Source: JBEIGE01 sp040382055 (GTDB taxonomy: Bacteria; Pseudomonadota; Gammaproteobacteria; Burkholderiales; Burkholderiaceae_C). Taken from it: a stretch of 64,000 nucleotides of DNA. Under the pieces are notes generated by a model. It did not search any database. It saw only the letters and a list, made by a program, of their open reading frames with translations, and was not told the origin of the DNA. This document shows positions 53,595 to 62,769 of this stretch, in pieces. The stretch spans positions 49,983-113,982 of the forward strand of contig JBEIGE010000009.1 in NCBI GenBank assembly GCA_040382055.1, given 5' to 3'. How positions within the stretch are numbered: position 1 is the first letter of the stretch; each line of letters starts with the position of its first letter. The position numbers were made by a program, and so were the translations under genes.

Positions 53595-54800
53595 TCAAAG
53601 AACTCGGCGCCCTTGTCGCCAAACAGCGCGAACCACGGCGTGGTGGCGTCCATCTTCAACCTCAACGAGGCGAACTTGAATGAGGTCAGCCCTGAGGCCT
53701 TGGGCAATCTCGCCACGGTCGGATAAACCGACTGAACATGCCGGGTTGCGACTGACGGTAGCGACTGCCTGTGCAAGGCTCAGGTGACCGTCATCAACCA
53801 GCCGCAGTGCTGCGGTCAATAGGCTTCCAGGCACGTAATCGCTGGAAAGGATATCCAGCAAACCCAGACTGGCCAGATGGGCTGCGGCCACGTTGCCCGA
53901 ATGTGAACCGCCCCGGACAACATTGGGCCCGCCCATGACATTGGCCATGCCGCGTTCGCGGGCGGCTCGCGCGGCCAGCTCGGTGGTTGGAAACTCGCAC
54001 ACGCTGACACCATTCGCTTTGGCCTCTTCGACATGAGCCAAGGTGGTGTCGTCGTGGCTGGCCAGAACAATGCCGTGAGTATGGGCGTAGTCGACGAAGT
54101 GCCGACGATGGGGTTGCGCGTAGCGTGCCTGAACTTCTGCGGCTTCGGCGACCTTGCGAAGGAATTTGTCTTCACTCCAGCCCTTTTTCCCGATGTAGTA
54201 AATCTTGGCGTGCTCAAGGTTTTCCCACTGTCGTTGACCAGGCGTGTGATCCATCAAAGAAATGAGACCCACCAAAGGGTTGTCAATAAATGGCGCGAAC
54301 AAATCGATAGTGTTTGGCGCAGCCAATTCACATCGCACATGCAATCTGTGCTCTGCCCGTAGCAGGTCACGTTCGATACAAAGGCCCAAGGTCTTCACGA
54401 CGGTATGCCAGGCACTCCCGCGTAAACTTTCAGTGTCTGCTTCACCCACGCCAAGTGCATCAAAAACGGTGGTGATACCAGCAGCAGCGATCTCGGCATC
54501 GTGCGCGAGAAGGGCTGGTATCTCGGCCCAATTCACCTTGGGCCTGGGCATAAGATGTCGTTCAAAATTGTCGGTATGGATTTCAACCAGACCCGGCAGC
54601 AATAAGTCTCCTTCGAGGTCCAACGCACCCATAGGCACCCCTATGCTGCTGTCAAAGGATGCAATCAAGCCATCTTTAGCCTGTAACGACCCGCTGATGA
54701 CCTCATCACGCAACACCAGTCGGGCATTAGCCAAAAAAAGCTGGCCTTCTGGCGCAAAAGCATATTGTGTGGCTCCGCCCAGATCATGGGGTGCATTCAT
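53595..54800 (-). CDS. phnM: alpha-D-ribose 1-methylphosphonate 5-triphosphate diphosphatase
   Basis: 401-aa amidohydrolase-fold enzyme removing pyrophosphate from the triphosphate intermediate. EIHTDNFERHLMPRP, then SLMDHTPGQRQW, LASHDDTTLAHVEEA and GGPNVVRGGSHSGN give the metal ligands. ATG overlaps the phnL stop as ATGA. Confidence 0.95.
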   Translation of the reverse strand: MNAPHDLGGATQYAFAPEGQLFLANARLVLRDEVISGSLQAKDGLIASFDSSIGVPMGALDLEGDLLLPGLVEIHTDNFERHLMPRPKVNWAEIPALLAHDAEIAAAGITTVFDALGVGEADTESLRGSAWHTVVKTLGLCIERDLLRAEHRLHVRCELAAPNTIDLFAPFIDNPLVGLISLMDHTPGQRQWENLEHAKIYYIGKKGWSEDKFLRKVAEAAEVQARYAQPHRRHFVDYAHTHGIVLASHDDTTLAHVEEAKANGVSVCEFPTTELAARAARERGMANVMGGPNVVRGGSHSGNVAAAHLASLGLLDILSSDYVPGSLLTAALRLVDDGHLSLAQAVATVSRNPACSVGLSDRGEIAQGLRADLIQVRLVEVEDGRHHAVVRAVWRQGRRVL

Positions 54801-55576
54801 GCCGGCTCTCCTTGTAACTGGTCTTCATGCCTGATGAGGGTCGTGTGGCGGAAGGTTTCCACCGGGACTCTGCGCGTCGCAACCGCCTTGGCCACGGCGT
54901 GGTCGTGAAAAATTCCCAATATGGCGCAGCCACGTTCGCGCGCTTCACAAATCAGCTTTATCACGGTAGACGTATTGGCGGCATCCAGCGACGCAGTGGG
55001 CTCATCGAGCAGCAATAGCGGCCGGGGCTTGATCATGTTCCGTGCAATATTGACTCGCTGTTGCTCACCGCCGGAAAAAGTCGCTGGCGGCAATGACCAT
55101 AATCGCTCAGGGATCTGCAATCTGGCTAGCCACTGGCGAGCTTGGTCTCGTGCAGCCTCAATGACCTCTGTATCGCCGTTGGCGTCATCTACCAGCGCTT
55201 CAGCGACCACGTCCAGCGTCGGCACGCGCGGAATCACCCTCAGGAACTGGCTCACATAGCCGATGGTGTCTCGTCGCAAAGCCACCAGTTCGCGGGGCTC
55301 AGCTTGGGTCAGGTTGATACGGGCTCCATCGCCGCGACGTACCCAGATGTCACCTGAACTGGCGCGGTAGTTGGCGTAAATGAGCTTTAGCAAGGTGCTC
55401 TTTCCCATGCCAGAGGGGCCGTCGAGTACCAGGCACTCTCCTGCCTGGACTTCGAGATCAATGTGATCGAAAACAGGAAGAACGGTGCCGTGTTGGTGAT
55501 GCAGTGTGAAGTGTTTCGAAACGCCTGCAAGCGTTAAGACGGTCGTGGCTTCAACCGATAGGTTGTTGAGTGTCAT
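54797..55576 (-). CDS. phnL: C-P lyase ABC-type subunit PhnL
   Basis: 259 aa. Walker A GPSGMGKST, signature FSGGEQQRVNIARNMI, Walker B LLLLDEPTASLD. Part of the phosphonate methyl-transfer system with PhnGHI. Overlaps the ends of phnK and phnM by ATGA. Confidence 0.93.
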   Translation of the reverse strand: MTLNNLSVEATTVLTLAGVSKHFTLHHQHGTVLPVFDHIDLEVQAGECLVLDGPSGMGKSTLLKLIYANYRASSGDIWVRRGDGARINLTQAEPRELVALRRDTIGYVSQFLRVIPRVPTLDVVAEALVDDANGDTEVIEAARDQARQWLARLQIPERLWSLPPATFSGGEQQRVNIARNMIKPRPLLLLDEPTASLDAANTSTVIKLICEARERGCAILGIFHDHAVAKAVATRRVPVETFRHTTLIRHEDQLQGEPA

Positions 55577-56355
55577 GGGTGTAGCACCGAAGAGACCAGC
55601 AATTGCGTATAGGGATGTTGGGGGTCGTCAAGCACTTGATCGGTGAGGCCCGACTCCACAACGCGACCGTGCTGCATTACCAACATTCGGTGGGCCAGAA
55701 GGCGTGCAACACTGAGGTCGTGCGTGACGATGACCACAGCCAGCCGCATTTCTCGCGTGAGTTGGCGCAGCAGATCGAGCAAGCGGGCCTGTACGGAAAC
55801 ATCCAGACCCGATGTAGGTTCGTCCATGAAAACAAGGCGTGGCTGGGTCACCAGATTTCTTGCAATCTGTAAGCGCTGTCTCATGCCGCCAGAAAAAGTC
55901 CGTGGTACATCATCAATGCGGATTGGATCTATCTCCACCCGACTCAGCCATTGTTCGGCCTGGGCACGCAGCGCGCCATAGTGTCGCTGACCAAGACCCA
56001 TCAAGCGTTCGCAGACGTTGGCACCGGCCGATACATCCATGCGCAGACCGTCCGCAGCGTGCTGGTGGACAAAGCCCCATTCGGAGCGGGCGAGCAAGCG
56101 CTGTCGCGCCTGACTCATGGTGTGAACGTTCTGCAGGTGGCCGTCGCGACTCTGGAAATCAACCACGCCGCTGTCGGGTAAAAGACGGGCTGCCAGGGTG
56201 TTGAGCAAGGTGGTCTTGCCTGATCCGGACTCACCAACGATGGCCATTATTTCTCCGGGCCAGAGATCAAAAGATGCATCGTGCAGCGCCACGTGTTGAC
56301 CATAACTCTTTCGTACGTTGCGCACGCTGAGCAGCGGTGACGGATTGGTAGGCAT
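55573..56355 (-). CDS. phnK: C-P lyase ABC-type subunit PhnK
   Basis: 260 aa. Walker A GESGSGKTT, signature FSGGMRQRLQIARNLV, Walker B LVFMDEPTSGLD. PhnK binds the C-P lyase core. ATG at 56355 begins family homology; an upstream in-frame ATG (56361) is possible. 34 bp after phnJ. Confidence 0.93.
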   Translation of the reverse strand: MPTNPSPLLSVRNVRKSYGQHVALHDASFDLWPGEIMAIVGESGSGKTTLLNTLAARLLPDSGVVDFQSRDGHLQNVHTMSQARQRLLARSEWGFVHQHAADGLRMDVSAGANVCERLMGLGQRHYGALRAQAEQWLSRVEIDPIRIDDVPRTFSGGMRQRLQIARNLVTQPRLVFMDEPTSGLDVSVQARLLDLLRQLTREMRLAVVIVTHDLSVARLLAHRMLVMQHGRVVESGLTDQVLDDPQHPYTQLLVSSVLHP

Positions 56356-56389
56356 GAACAAGTCTTAGGAAGAAAAGGTAAAGAACTGA

Positions 56390-57307
56390 TCAAACAGGTG
56401 CATCTGTTGATGCAGTCTGCATTGACGACAGATGCTGACGTTCCTGGCAATGGTCAGAGTCGGAGCAGACGTGCAGTCGTGTACCTTGGTCATCGGTGAT
56501 GATTTCGTCGAGAAAGCTGTCGCTCGCACCACACAGGGCACAGTTCTCGTCCCATCGCTGCACTTCGAAAGGGTGGTCATCGAAGCCCAGGCTTTCGACG
56601 GACGTATAGGGTGGAATGGCGTATATACGTTTCTCACGACCAGCACCGAACAGCTGTAAGGCCGGATTCATGTGCATTTTGGGATTGTCGAACTTTGGGA
56701 TTGGCGACGGTGCCATCAGATAGCGTTTGTTGACCATCACGGGATAGTCGTAGGTGGTCGCGATATGACCGTATCTGGCGATATCTTCATAAAGCTTCAC
56801 ATGCATCAGCCCGTACTCGGCGAGTGAGTGAAGCGTACGAGTTTCAGTCTCACGCGGCTCCAGGCGCTGTAATGGCTCTGGGACAGGCACTTGGTAGACG
56901 ATCATCTGTCCCTCGCGCATGGGTGTCTCAGGAATGCGATGGCGTGTCTGGATGATGCTGGCTGCATCTGTTCGTACGGTTACCGGCACACCGGTGGTAC
57001 GCTGGAAAAAGCGGCGAATGTTGACAGCGTTAACCGTGTCGTCAGAGCCCTGGTCGATCACTTTGAGTGTGTCATCAGGCCCAATCACTGAAGCAGTGAC
57101 TTGAATGCCGCCGGTACCCCAGCCGTAAGGAAGCGGCATTTCTCTCGAGCCAAATGGAACCTGATAACCGGGGATGGCTACTGCCTTGAGGATGGCCCGC
57201 CGTATCATGCGCTTGGTGCGTTCGTCCAGATAGGCAAAGTTGACACCGGAATCGGCGGTGGCATGAGGCTCCAGTAAATCGGGGGCTAGAGGGAGAGGGG
57301 CGTTCAT
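56390..57307 (-). CDS. phnJ: C-P lyase radical SAM subunit PhnJ
   Basis: 305-aa catalytic subunit that breaks the C-P bond. The four Cys ligands are Cys256, Cys259, Cys281 and Cys287, with the exact spacing (x2, x21, x5) of E. coli PhnJ. The glycyl radical site is Gly47 in VAIPGYQVPFGS. The ATG overlaps phnI by ATGA. About 15 residues longer at the N-terminus than the E. coli protein. Confidence 0.96.
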   Translation of the reverse strand: MNAPLPLAPDLLEPHATADSGVNFAYLDERTKRMIRRAILKAVAIPGYQVPFGSREMPLPYGWGTGGIQVTASVIGPDDTLKVIDQGSDDTVNAVNIRRFFQRTTGVPVTVRTDAASIIQTRHRIPETPMREGQMIVYQVPVPEPLQRLEPRETETRTLHSLAEYGLMHVKLYEDIARYGHIATTYDYPVMVNKRYLMAPSPIPKFDNPKMHMNPALQLFGAGREKRIYAIPPYTSVESLGFDDHPFEVQRWDENCALCGASDSFLDEIITDDQGTRLHVCSDSDHCQERQHLSSMQTASTDAPV

Positions 57308-58410
57308 TCGCGTTCCTGTTCTGATTGAGCCATCCCAGCGCGTGCCGCTTCTGCGCGCATCCGCCGGACCAACTCCAGTTCAGACTGAAAGTCGACGTAA
57401 TGCGGTAGCTTGAGATGCTGCACGAAACCTGAGGCTTCCAGGCTATCGCTGTGAGAGAGAACAAATTCAGGCATTTGCGCAGGTGCCTCTACAGCCTCAC
57501 CTAACTCTTCTCTGCGCAGGGCGCGGTCGACCAGGCTCATGGCCATGGCCTTGCGTTCGCTGTGCCCAAAAGCCAGACCGTAGCCGCGGGTAAATTGGGG
57601 TGGTTCAGTTTTACTGCCGCCAAACTGATTGATCATCTCGCATTCGGTGATTTCTATTTCACCGATTGACAAGCTAAAGTCCAGTTCTTCAGGCTCCAAT
57701 TCGACGCAGACCAGACCAAGCCGAACTTCGCCGACAAAGGGGTGGGTGTGGGAATAGCCTCGCTGGGTGGAGTAAGCCATGGCCAGCAGGAACCCCTCGT
57801 CACCGCGCGCCAGGTTTTGAAGGCGTGTTGCGCGCGAAGCCGGGAAGCGCAAAGGCTCACGCGTCAGATCTACCGGCTCTGGATCGCCGCTTGGAATAGG
57901 GTGGCTTTCGATGAGGCCTTCCTGATTCAGAAGATCCACCACGCGCGGTGAGGCTTCAGGCACTGGGGCTGTGTCGTTCGCGGTCAAACCAGCTTCTGAG
58001 CCGTTCGCCAGCAAGGTGAAATCAAGCAGGCGCTGCGTGTAGTCATAGGTTGGGCCGAGGACCTGCCCGCCGGGCAAATCTTTAAAGGTGGCTGAAACAC
58101 GGCGGTCAGGTCGCATCTGCTCGGTTTGAAGCGGTCGTGTGTAGCCCAGGCGCGGCAGTGTGGCCCTGTAGGCGCGCAGCAGGAAGATGGCTTCAACGAG
58201 ATCGCCTGCAGCCTGTTTGATCGCCAATGCGGCAAGCTCGGGGTCGTAGACAGAGCCCTCGGTCATCACACGGTCCACGGCAAGCTTCATTTGCTCACGG
58301 ATCTGGCTGACGGTTAACTCGGGGTGTTGGGTATCGCCGCGGCGTTGCCGCGCCAGCAGCTGGTAGCTGTTGAGAATGGCGGTTTCCCCGCCCTTGACGG
58401 CAACGTACAT
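57304..58410 (-). CDS. phnI: C-P lyase core subunit PhnI
   Basis: 368 aa, nucleosidase-type PhnI. Family homology starts at MYVAVKGGETAILNSYQLL (ATG 58410), preceded by GGAGGCTTGAAC inside the end of phnH; the longer frame is the phnH overlap. Conserved NGSEAGLTANDT, and CELEPEELDFSLSIGEIEITEC-like end motif (as LEPEELDFSLSIGEIEITEC) is typical. Confidence 0.94.
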   Translation of the reverse strand: MYVAVKGGETAILNSYQLLARQRRGDTQHPELTVSQIREQMKLAVDRVMTEGSVYDPELAALAIKQAAGDLVEAIFLLRAYRATLPRLGYTRPLQTEQMRPDRRVSATFKDLPGGQVLGPTYDYTQRLLDFTLLANGSEAGLTANDTAPVPEASPRVVDLLNQEGLIESHPIPSGDPEPVDLTREPLRFPASRATRLQNLARGDEGFLLAMAYSTQRGYSHTHPFVGEVRLGLVCVELEPEELDFSLSIGEIEITECEMINQFGGSKTEPPQFTRGYGLAFGHSERKAMAMSLVDRALRREELGEAVEAPAQMPEFVLSHSDSLEASGFVQHLKLPHYVDFQSELELVRRMRAEAARAGMAQSEQERE

Positions 58411-58412
58411 GT

Positions 58413-59042
58413 TCAAGCCTCCTGCAAAGCGTGTATTCGCGTACTGCGGGGCAACCCCAGGATTTCGTGGGAAGTGGCCAAAAACAGGTCTACCCCACGA
58501 GGGAAGGCCTGGTGGTTGACCGTCCATTGGGTCACAAAATCATTTGGCAGGCCACTGACGGTGACGTCCTGCCTCAATGCAATACCGGGTCCTTCCAGGG
58601 ACAGTTTGCGTCCATCAACCAATGTGTCGTCACCCAATGATGAAACTTCGACCACCACCGTAGCCGACTGGTCGGGATTTTCGTCGCTACCAAGCGCCAG
58701 TGAAGCCAGTTCAGGCCATTCGTCGTTTTCTGCAATCCAGAGAAATCGTGCCGAGTTGATGTTCTTGGCCCACGTGCAGCCGGTGTGAAAACGTAACCAG
58801 GCTGCAGCATCAGTATCGGCCAGTGTCGGAGATATCCAGACGGCACATTCGCTGTCAACCAAGGCCAGAAGTAAGGTGGCAGCAGCCGCTTTACCATTTA
58901 ACGGCAGATCGGTCACAGCAGGCATGGATTGAATACGGCCCGGGTATGAAAGTGCGCGCAAAGCGGTGCGAAAAACAATCTGGCTCCCCAGCGCTGGATC
59001 ATGGAAACCTGGCCGCACCTGTTGCAAGTCTTGTGCTTTCAT
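58413..59042 (-). CDS. phnH: C-P lyase core subunit PhnH
   Basis: 209 aa; VRPGFHDPALGSQIVFRTAL and a PGRIQSM segment are PhnH-typical. Forms the core with PhnG, PhnI and PhnJ. The ATG overlaps the phnG stop by ATGA. Confidence 0.93.
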   Translation of the reverse strand: MKAQDLQQVRPGFHDPALGSQIVFRTALRALSYPGRIQSMPAVTDLPLNGKAAAATLLLALVDSECAVWISPTLADTDAAAWLRFHTGCTWAKNINSARFLWIAENDEWPELASLALGSDENPDQSATVVVEVSSLGDDTLVDGRKLSLEGPGIALRQDVTVSGLPNDFVTQWTVNHQAFPRGVDLFLATSHEILGLPRSTRIHALQEA

Positions 59043-59542
59043 GTATCGCTTTCTTCGCTGGCATCGCTGACTTCTCTGGCGACTGTAAAAAAATCAACTT
59101 TTGTGGCCTCGGCTCGCGCTGCGCGCTGTGCGCGCACGTGGGCTAAATGCTGACGCACTGGCAGCAGCAATGTTGAATCAATCGTGTCTTGTAGCGAAGG
59201 GTTCTGAAGCAAAGCGTCTGCCATCGCTGCGAGTTGAGCCTGCCGATGGTTGCGGCCCATCACGTAGGCCACGCCAACCGGACTATCGTCACCGCCACTT
59301 AAACGCAAGGCACAGCGCGTAACCGTTATTTCACCCAAGTTGAAGCGCTCCCCGGTGCCACCGGCTCTCCCCTGCACCATATACAGCCCCGTCTCTGGCC
59401 GACGCAGCCAACGTGGCGTTTGCATGGCCTGCAAACCAAGCCCCTCTTCCAAGAGGGAAAGTGGAGCGTGCGCAAGAAGAGCCATCCAATCCGGACGACT
59501 GAGTGGCCGGTTAGGCTCAATCTTGTCAAATGCGTGAAACAT
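59039..59542 (-). CDS. phnG: C-P lyase core subunit PhnG
   Basis: 167 aa, first gene of the minus-strand operon. RPDWMALLAHAPLSLLEEGL, ERFNLGEITVTRCALRL and GVAYVMGRNHRQAQLAAMADAL are PhnG signatures. The ATG 59542 is used; a TTG at 59560 gives six more residues. Ribosome site weak in both cases. Confidence 0.93.
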   Translation of the reverse strand: MFHAFDKIEPNRPLSRPDWMALLAHAPLSLLEEGLGLQAMQTPRWLRRPETGLYMVQGRAGGTGERFNLGEITVTRCALRLSGGDDSPVGVAYVMGRNHRQAQLAAMADALLQNPSLQDTIDSTLLLPVRQHLAHVRAQRAARAEATKVDFFTVAREVSDASEESDT

Positions 59543-59619
59543 AGTCGTGGTAGCCTGCAAATTGCATTAATTAATTGTTGGCATGTCAAAGCAGATGTAT
59601 CTGAGCATAGATTTTTCTC

Positions 59620-59637
59620 GTGTCTTTTTTATGACAA
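59620..59637 (-). promoter_or_regulatory. probable Pho box upstream of phnG
   Basis: Minus strand TTGTCATAAAAAAGACAC matches 14 of 18 consensus positions, with the first direct repeat and AT spacer strong and the second weaker. It sits about 78 bp upstream of the phnG ATG. Confidence 0.6.
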
Positions 59638-59771
59638 AACTTCTGGATCAGCAGTGTCTATCCACCTCGTTCCCAAATAGTCTGGCGACTGTTCTTTAGC
59701 CACACAGCTGCAGATATCACGCGCCCGTTTGCCGATACACGTGGACACCGCCGAACACATCAGGTCTCGTA

Positions 59772-60497
59772 ATGACTATGCCCATGACACTTGAATCAAA
59801 TTCATTCCATCGCGTTGCAATTTACGCGGCACCTGATCCCCAATCGGTCTGGTGGCGTGTTGGCAGTGAATGGCTGGGACGCTGCGCAAGTCAAGCCGTT
59901 GCTGTGACGCAACCGATCATCAGCGGGATAGACCCTGCTGAACTGCTCAGACTGACGTCAGAACCTCGTCGTTACGGATGGCATGCCACGCTTAAAGCGC
60001 CTTTTCGCCTCGAACCCGGAGTCGGTTTTCCTGCACTGCGTGAGGCACTCACAGCCATCGCCCAAGATCACCGTGCCTTCGATATCGGTCATTTCAACGT
60101 GACACATCTGGGGAAATTTTTAGCGCTGCAGCCTGTTGATCCACCGGCCGCTTTAAATGCACTGGCGAACGACTGTGTCCGTCGCCTGCAGCCACTGGCC
60201 GCGCCCTTGAATGAACACGAGCTGGCTCGTCGCCGAAGTGCGCGGCTCACACAGGAAGAAGATGCACTGATGTTGGCCTGGGGTTACCCGTGGGTACTTG
60301 AGCGCTTCAATTTTCATTTCTCGCTGACCGGCCCGTTGACTGGCCTGACAGCGGAAAGCCTGAGTCGACTTCATCAATCGGCAACCGATCATTTCCAGAA
60401 CTTACCCCCTTTGCGTACGGACCGACTCTCTGTCTTCGTTGAGCCATCACCCGGGGGGGATTTCGATTTGCTTGAACAAATTGAATTGGCACCATGA
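59772..60497 (+). CDS. DUF1045 phosphonate-cluster 2H phosphoesterase-like protein
   Basis: 241-aa protein with two HxTx-like motifs of 2H phosphoesterases: HATLKAPFRL (His67-type) and HFSLTGPL. Such DUF1045 proteins recur in phn operons (often called PhnPP-like). It may process the cyclic ribose phosphate that PhnP handles in E. coli; no PhnP gene is here. That role is inference. It overlaps phnN by ATGA and is divergent from phnG. Confidence 0.86.
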   Translation: MTMPMTLESNSFHRVAIYAAPDPQSVWWRVGSEWLGRCASQAVAVTQPIISGIDPAELLRLTSEPRRYGWHATLKAPFRLEPGVGFPALREALTAIAQDHRAFDIGHFNVTHLGKFLALQPVDPPAALNALANDCVRRLQPLAAPLNEHELARRRSARLTQEEDALMLAWGYPWVLERFNFHFSLTGPLTGLTAESLSRLHQSATDHFQNLPPLRTDRLSVFVEPSPGGDFDLLEQIELAP

Positions 60498-61072
60498 CCC
60501 AGCGTTTAATTTACGTGATTGGCCCTTCGGGTGCCGGTAAGGACAGCGTGCTCGATGGCCTGCGAAAGAACTGGGGTGACCTGCCACCAGCCTACTGGGC
60601 GCGTCGCACCGTCACTCGGGCATCCCACACGGGTGAGGCGCACGAGAGTGTTTCCCCAGACGAATTCGGCGTCTTGCTAGCCCAGGGGGCCTTTGCCTTG
60701 CATTGGCAGGCCAATGGCCTTTGTTACGGCGTGCGTCATGGCGAACTGACGCCATTGGACGCAGGACATTGCGTCCTGCTGAACGGGTCGCGTGCTTACC
60801 TCAGCACGCTTCTGTCGACCTATCCGCAAGCCAGCGTGGTCCACATCACCGCGTCGGCACAGGTCTTACACCTAAGACTGATGAGTCGCAGCCGTGAAAC
60901 CCAAGAAGATATCAATCGGCGGCTCGCGCGTGAAATTGCTTTTGATTTGCCAGAGCACACGCTTGAAGTACAAAATAATGGCGCCCTGGAACATGTTGTC
61001 CACGACCTGCGCCAGGGTTTGGAGAAAAGACTCTTGATGAATACGGGACAAGCTGCCGCAGCGAAGGGCTAG
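60494..61072 (+). CDS. phnN: ribose 1,5-bisphosphate phosphokinase
   Basis: 192-aa P-loop kinase making PRPP at the end of the C-P lyase pathway. Walker A is IGPSGAGKDS; WARRTVTRASHTGEAHESV is the conserved arm. Overlaps the DUF1045 gene. The next gene, a broken Nramp transporter, is convergent with it and only 2 bp from it. Confidence 0.93.
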   Translation: MTQRLIYVIGPSGAGKDSVLDGLRKNWGDLPPAYWARRTVTRASHTGEAHESVSPDEFGVLLAQGAFALHWQANGLCYGVRHGELTPLDAGHCVLLNGSRAYLSTLLSTYPQASVVHITASAQVLHLRLMSRSRETQEDINRRLAREIAFDLPEHTLEVQNNGALEHVVHDLRQGLEKRLLMNTGQAAAAKG

Positions 61073-61074
61073 GT

Positions 61075-61894
61075 TCAGCTAAATGTGAGTGCACCGACGC
61101 AGGCCACGATGAGCGCAATGCTCACCCATGCGGCCACACGGGTTTTCGGCCCGACCTGCGATTCGCCCATGAGCGTCTTGTTTTGAGCCAGCAGCAACAG
61201 CGCCACCACATGAAAAGGCAAGATAACCGCATTGACCACCTGGCTGGAATAGATCAGCTGGATGAGGGGTAAACCGGGTATGGAAACAACGCTGGCCGCT
61301 GCGACCGTAAGCACCACAAACGCCGCATAGAAAAACTGAAAGTGCTTGGAATCAAGGTCCAGCGAAGCCGGTGCGTCAATGCCCTCGGCAATTGAATAAG
61401 CTGTTGCCAGCGGAACAATTGCAGCAGCAAGTAGGGAAGCACCCAACAGCCCCGCGCCAAACAGCAGCGTAGCCCCAGCCTCGCCCCCAGTGACTGCGTA
61501 TGACACCTACAAAGCCCTTGCCGGTGGCAGCTCCAATGCGTACGGCGAGCAAGTGAAACTGAACCAGTAAAACGGTTGAGAAGGGAATGATCCAGAGCAA
61601 GCGATAGCCGTAGTCGGCGCCGAGGATGGAATACGTGGTGATGCCCGCTGGATCATCGTCAGACAGGCCGGCAAGCAAGCCAGGCCCCAAAACCGCCATG
61701 AATGCGGCAATCCCACCCGCCCCGCTGGCTCTGATTCGTGCGAACTGTGCACTGATGCCACGCTTGTGGTGCGCGACAGCATGTGGGGCATGCGGTTCAA
61801 CGCGGGGGATTTTTAACAAACAAGGTCCGGTCAGCGATGGCACCAGCAGGAACCACATCGATTCGACTATCGGCCATATCGCCGGATCGGTCAA
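61075..61894 (-). pseudogene. Nramp-family divalent metal transporter, internally deleted and out of frame
   Basis: Two frames carry the two ends of one Nramp protein. The N-terminal piece (61894 to about 61500) has AVLGPGLLAGLSDDDPAGITTYS, helix 1 with the metal-binding DPA-like loop. The C-terminal piece (about 61506 to 61075) has the last helices. The middle, roughly 170-200 residues in normal Nramp proteins, is missing, and the halves meet out of frame near 61500, where GVIRSH gives way to the other frame's SYAVTGGEAG. It cannot make a working transporter. Confidence 0.78.
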
Positions 61895-61964
61895 GTGTGA
61901 TGGCTATAGGCTCAACGTGATGCCCTGGGTGCGCGCGTGGTTAGCCCTGTGCCCATCGCAGCCA

Positions 61965-62756
61965 TTAAAGATCAAAGTCGTAATCAACGGTCAGCGGCGC
62001 ATGGTCGCTAAAGCGCTGCGCTTTGAAAATCTCAGCCTTTCGGGCTAACGCAGCCAGTTCAGGCGTTGCAATCTGATAGTCGATGCGCCAGCCAACATTG
62101 TTGGCATAGGCTTGCCCCCGGTTGCTCCACCAGGTGTAGGCGGCGTCGGTGGCTTCAGGCTCCAGGGCGCGGTAAACGTCGACCAGGCTGCCATCACTGA
62201 GCAAGCGACTCATCCAGGCACGTTCCTCTGGGGTAAAGCCCGAGTTTTTCAGATTGCCTTTCCAGTTTTTGAGGTCGATCTCCCGATGGGCGATATTGAT
62301 ATCGCCGCACAGGATGAATTCGCGTTGTACCTTGTGCTTCTGGAGATGGGGATGGATGTGGTCGAGAAACCGGAACTTGGCCTGTTGCCGCTCTTCGCCG
62401 GAGGAGCCGCTGGGGAAATAGCAGCTGATGATGGATCGCTTTTTGTGCAAAGTGTCAAAGCGTGCCTCGACATAGCGGCCTTCCCGGTCAAATTCATCAG
62501 AGCCCACCCCGACTATGACCTCACTGGGCTCATGCCGGGTGTAAATGCCAACGCCCGAGTAGCCCTTTTTTTCTGCTAAATGAAAATAGCCCTTCAGGTC
62601 GCCAAGCACTTCAAACTGGCCGGCCAGGTCAGCCTGCTGGGCTTTGACTTCCTGCACGCAAATACAATCCGGTTTGTGAGTGGCAAGCCAGGGCTCAAGT
62701 CCCTTGCGGGCGGCAGAGCGAATGCCGTTGAGATTGAGGCTGGTTAATTTGAACAA
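61965..62756 (-). CDS. xth: exodeoxyribonuclease III
   Basis: 263-aa AP endonuclease. LNLNGIRSAARKGLEPWL (Asn), CVQEVKAQQ (Glu), ILCGDINIAHREID (Asp), and QRFSDHAPLTVDYDF (Asp-His) form the active site. I choose the TTG at 62756, preceded by a G-run about 9 nt upstream and giving the usual MFKLTSLNLNG start; an ATG at 62771 would add five residues and overlap the pyrE start codon. It is divergent from pyrE with 13 bp between starts. Confidence 0.9.
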   Translation of the reverse strand: MFKLTSLNLNGIRSAARKGLEPWLATHKPDCICVQEVKAQQADLAGQFEVLGDLKGYFHLAEKKGYSGVGIYTRHEPSEVIVGVGSDEFDREGRYVEARFDTLHKKRSIISCYFPSGSSGEERQQAKFRFLDHIHPHLQKHKVQREFILCGDINIAHREIDLKNWKGNLKNSGFTPEERAWMSRLLSDGSLVDVYRALEPEATDAAYTWWSNRGQAYANNVGWRIDYQIATPELAALARKAEIFKAQRFSDHAPLTVDYDFDL

Positions 62757-62769
62757 GGAATTTCCCCCC

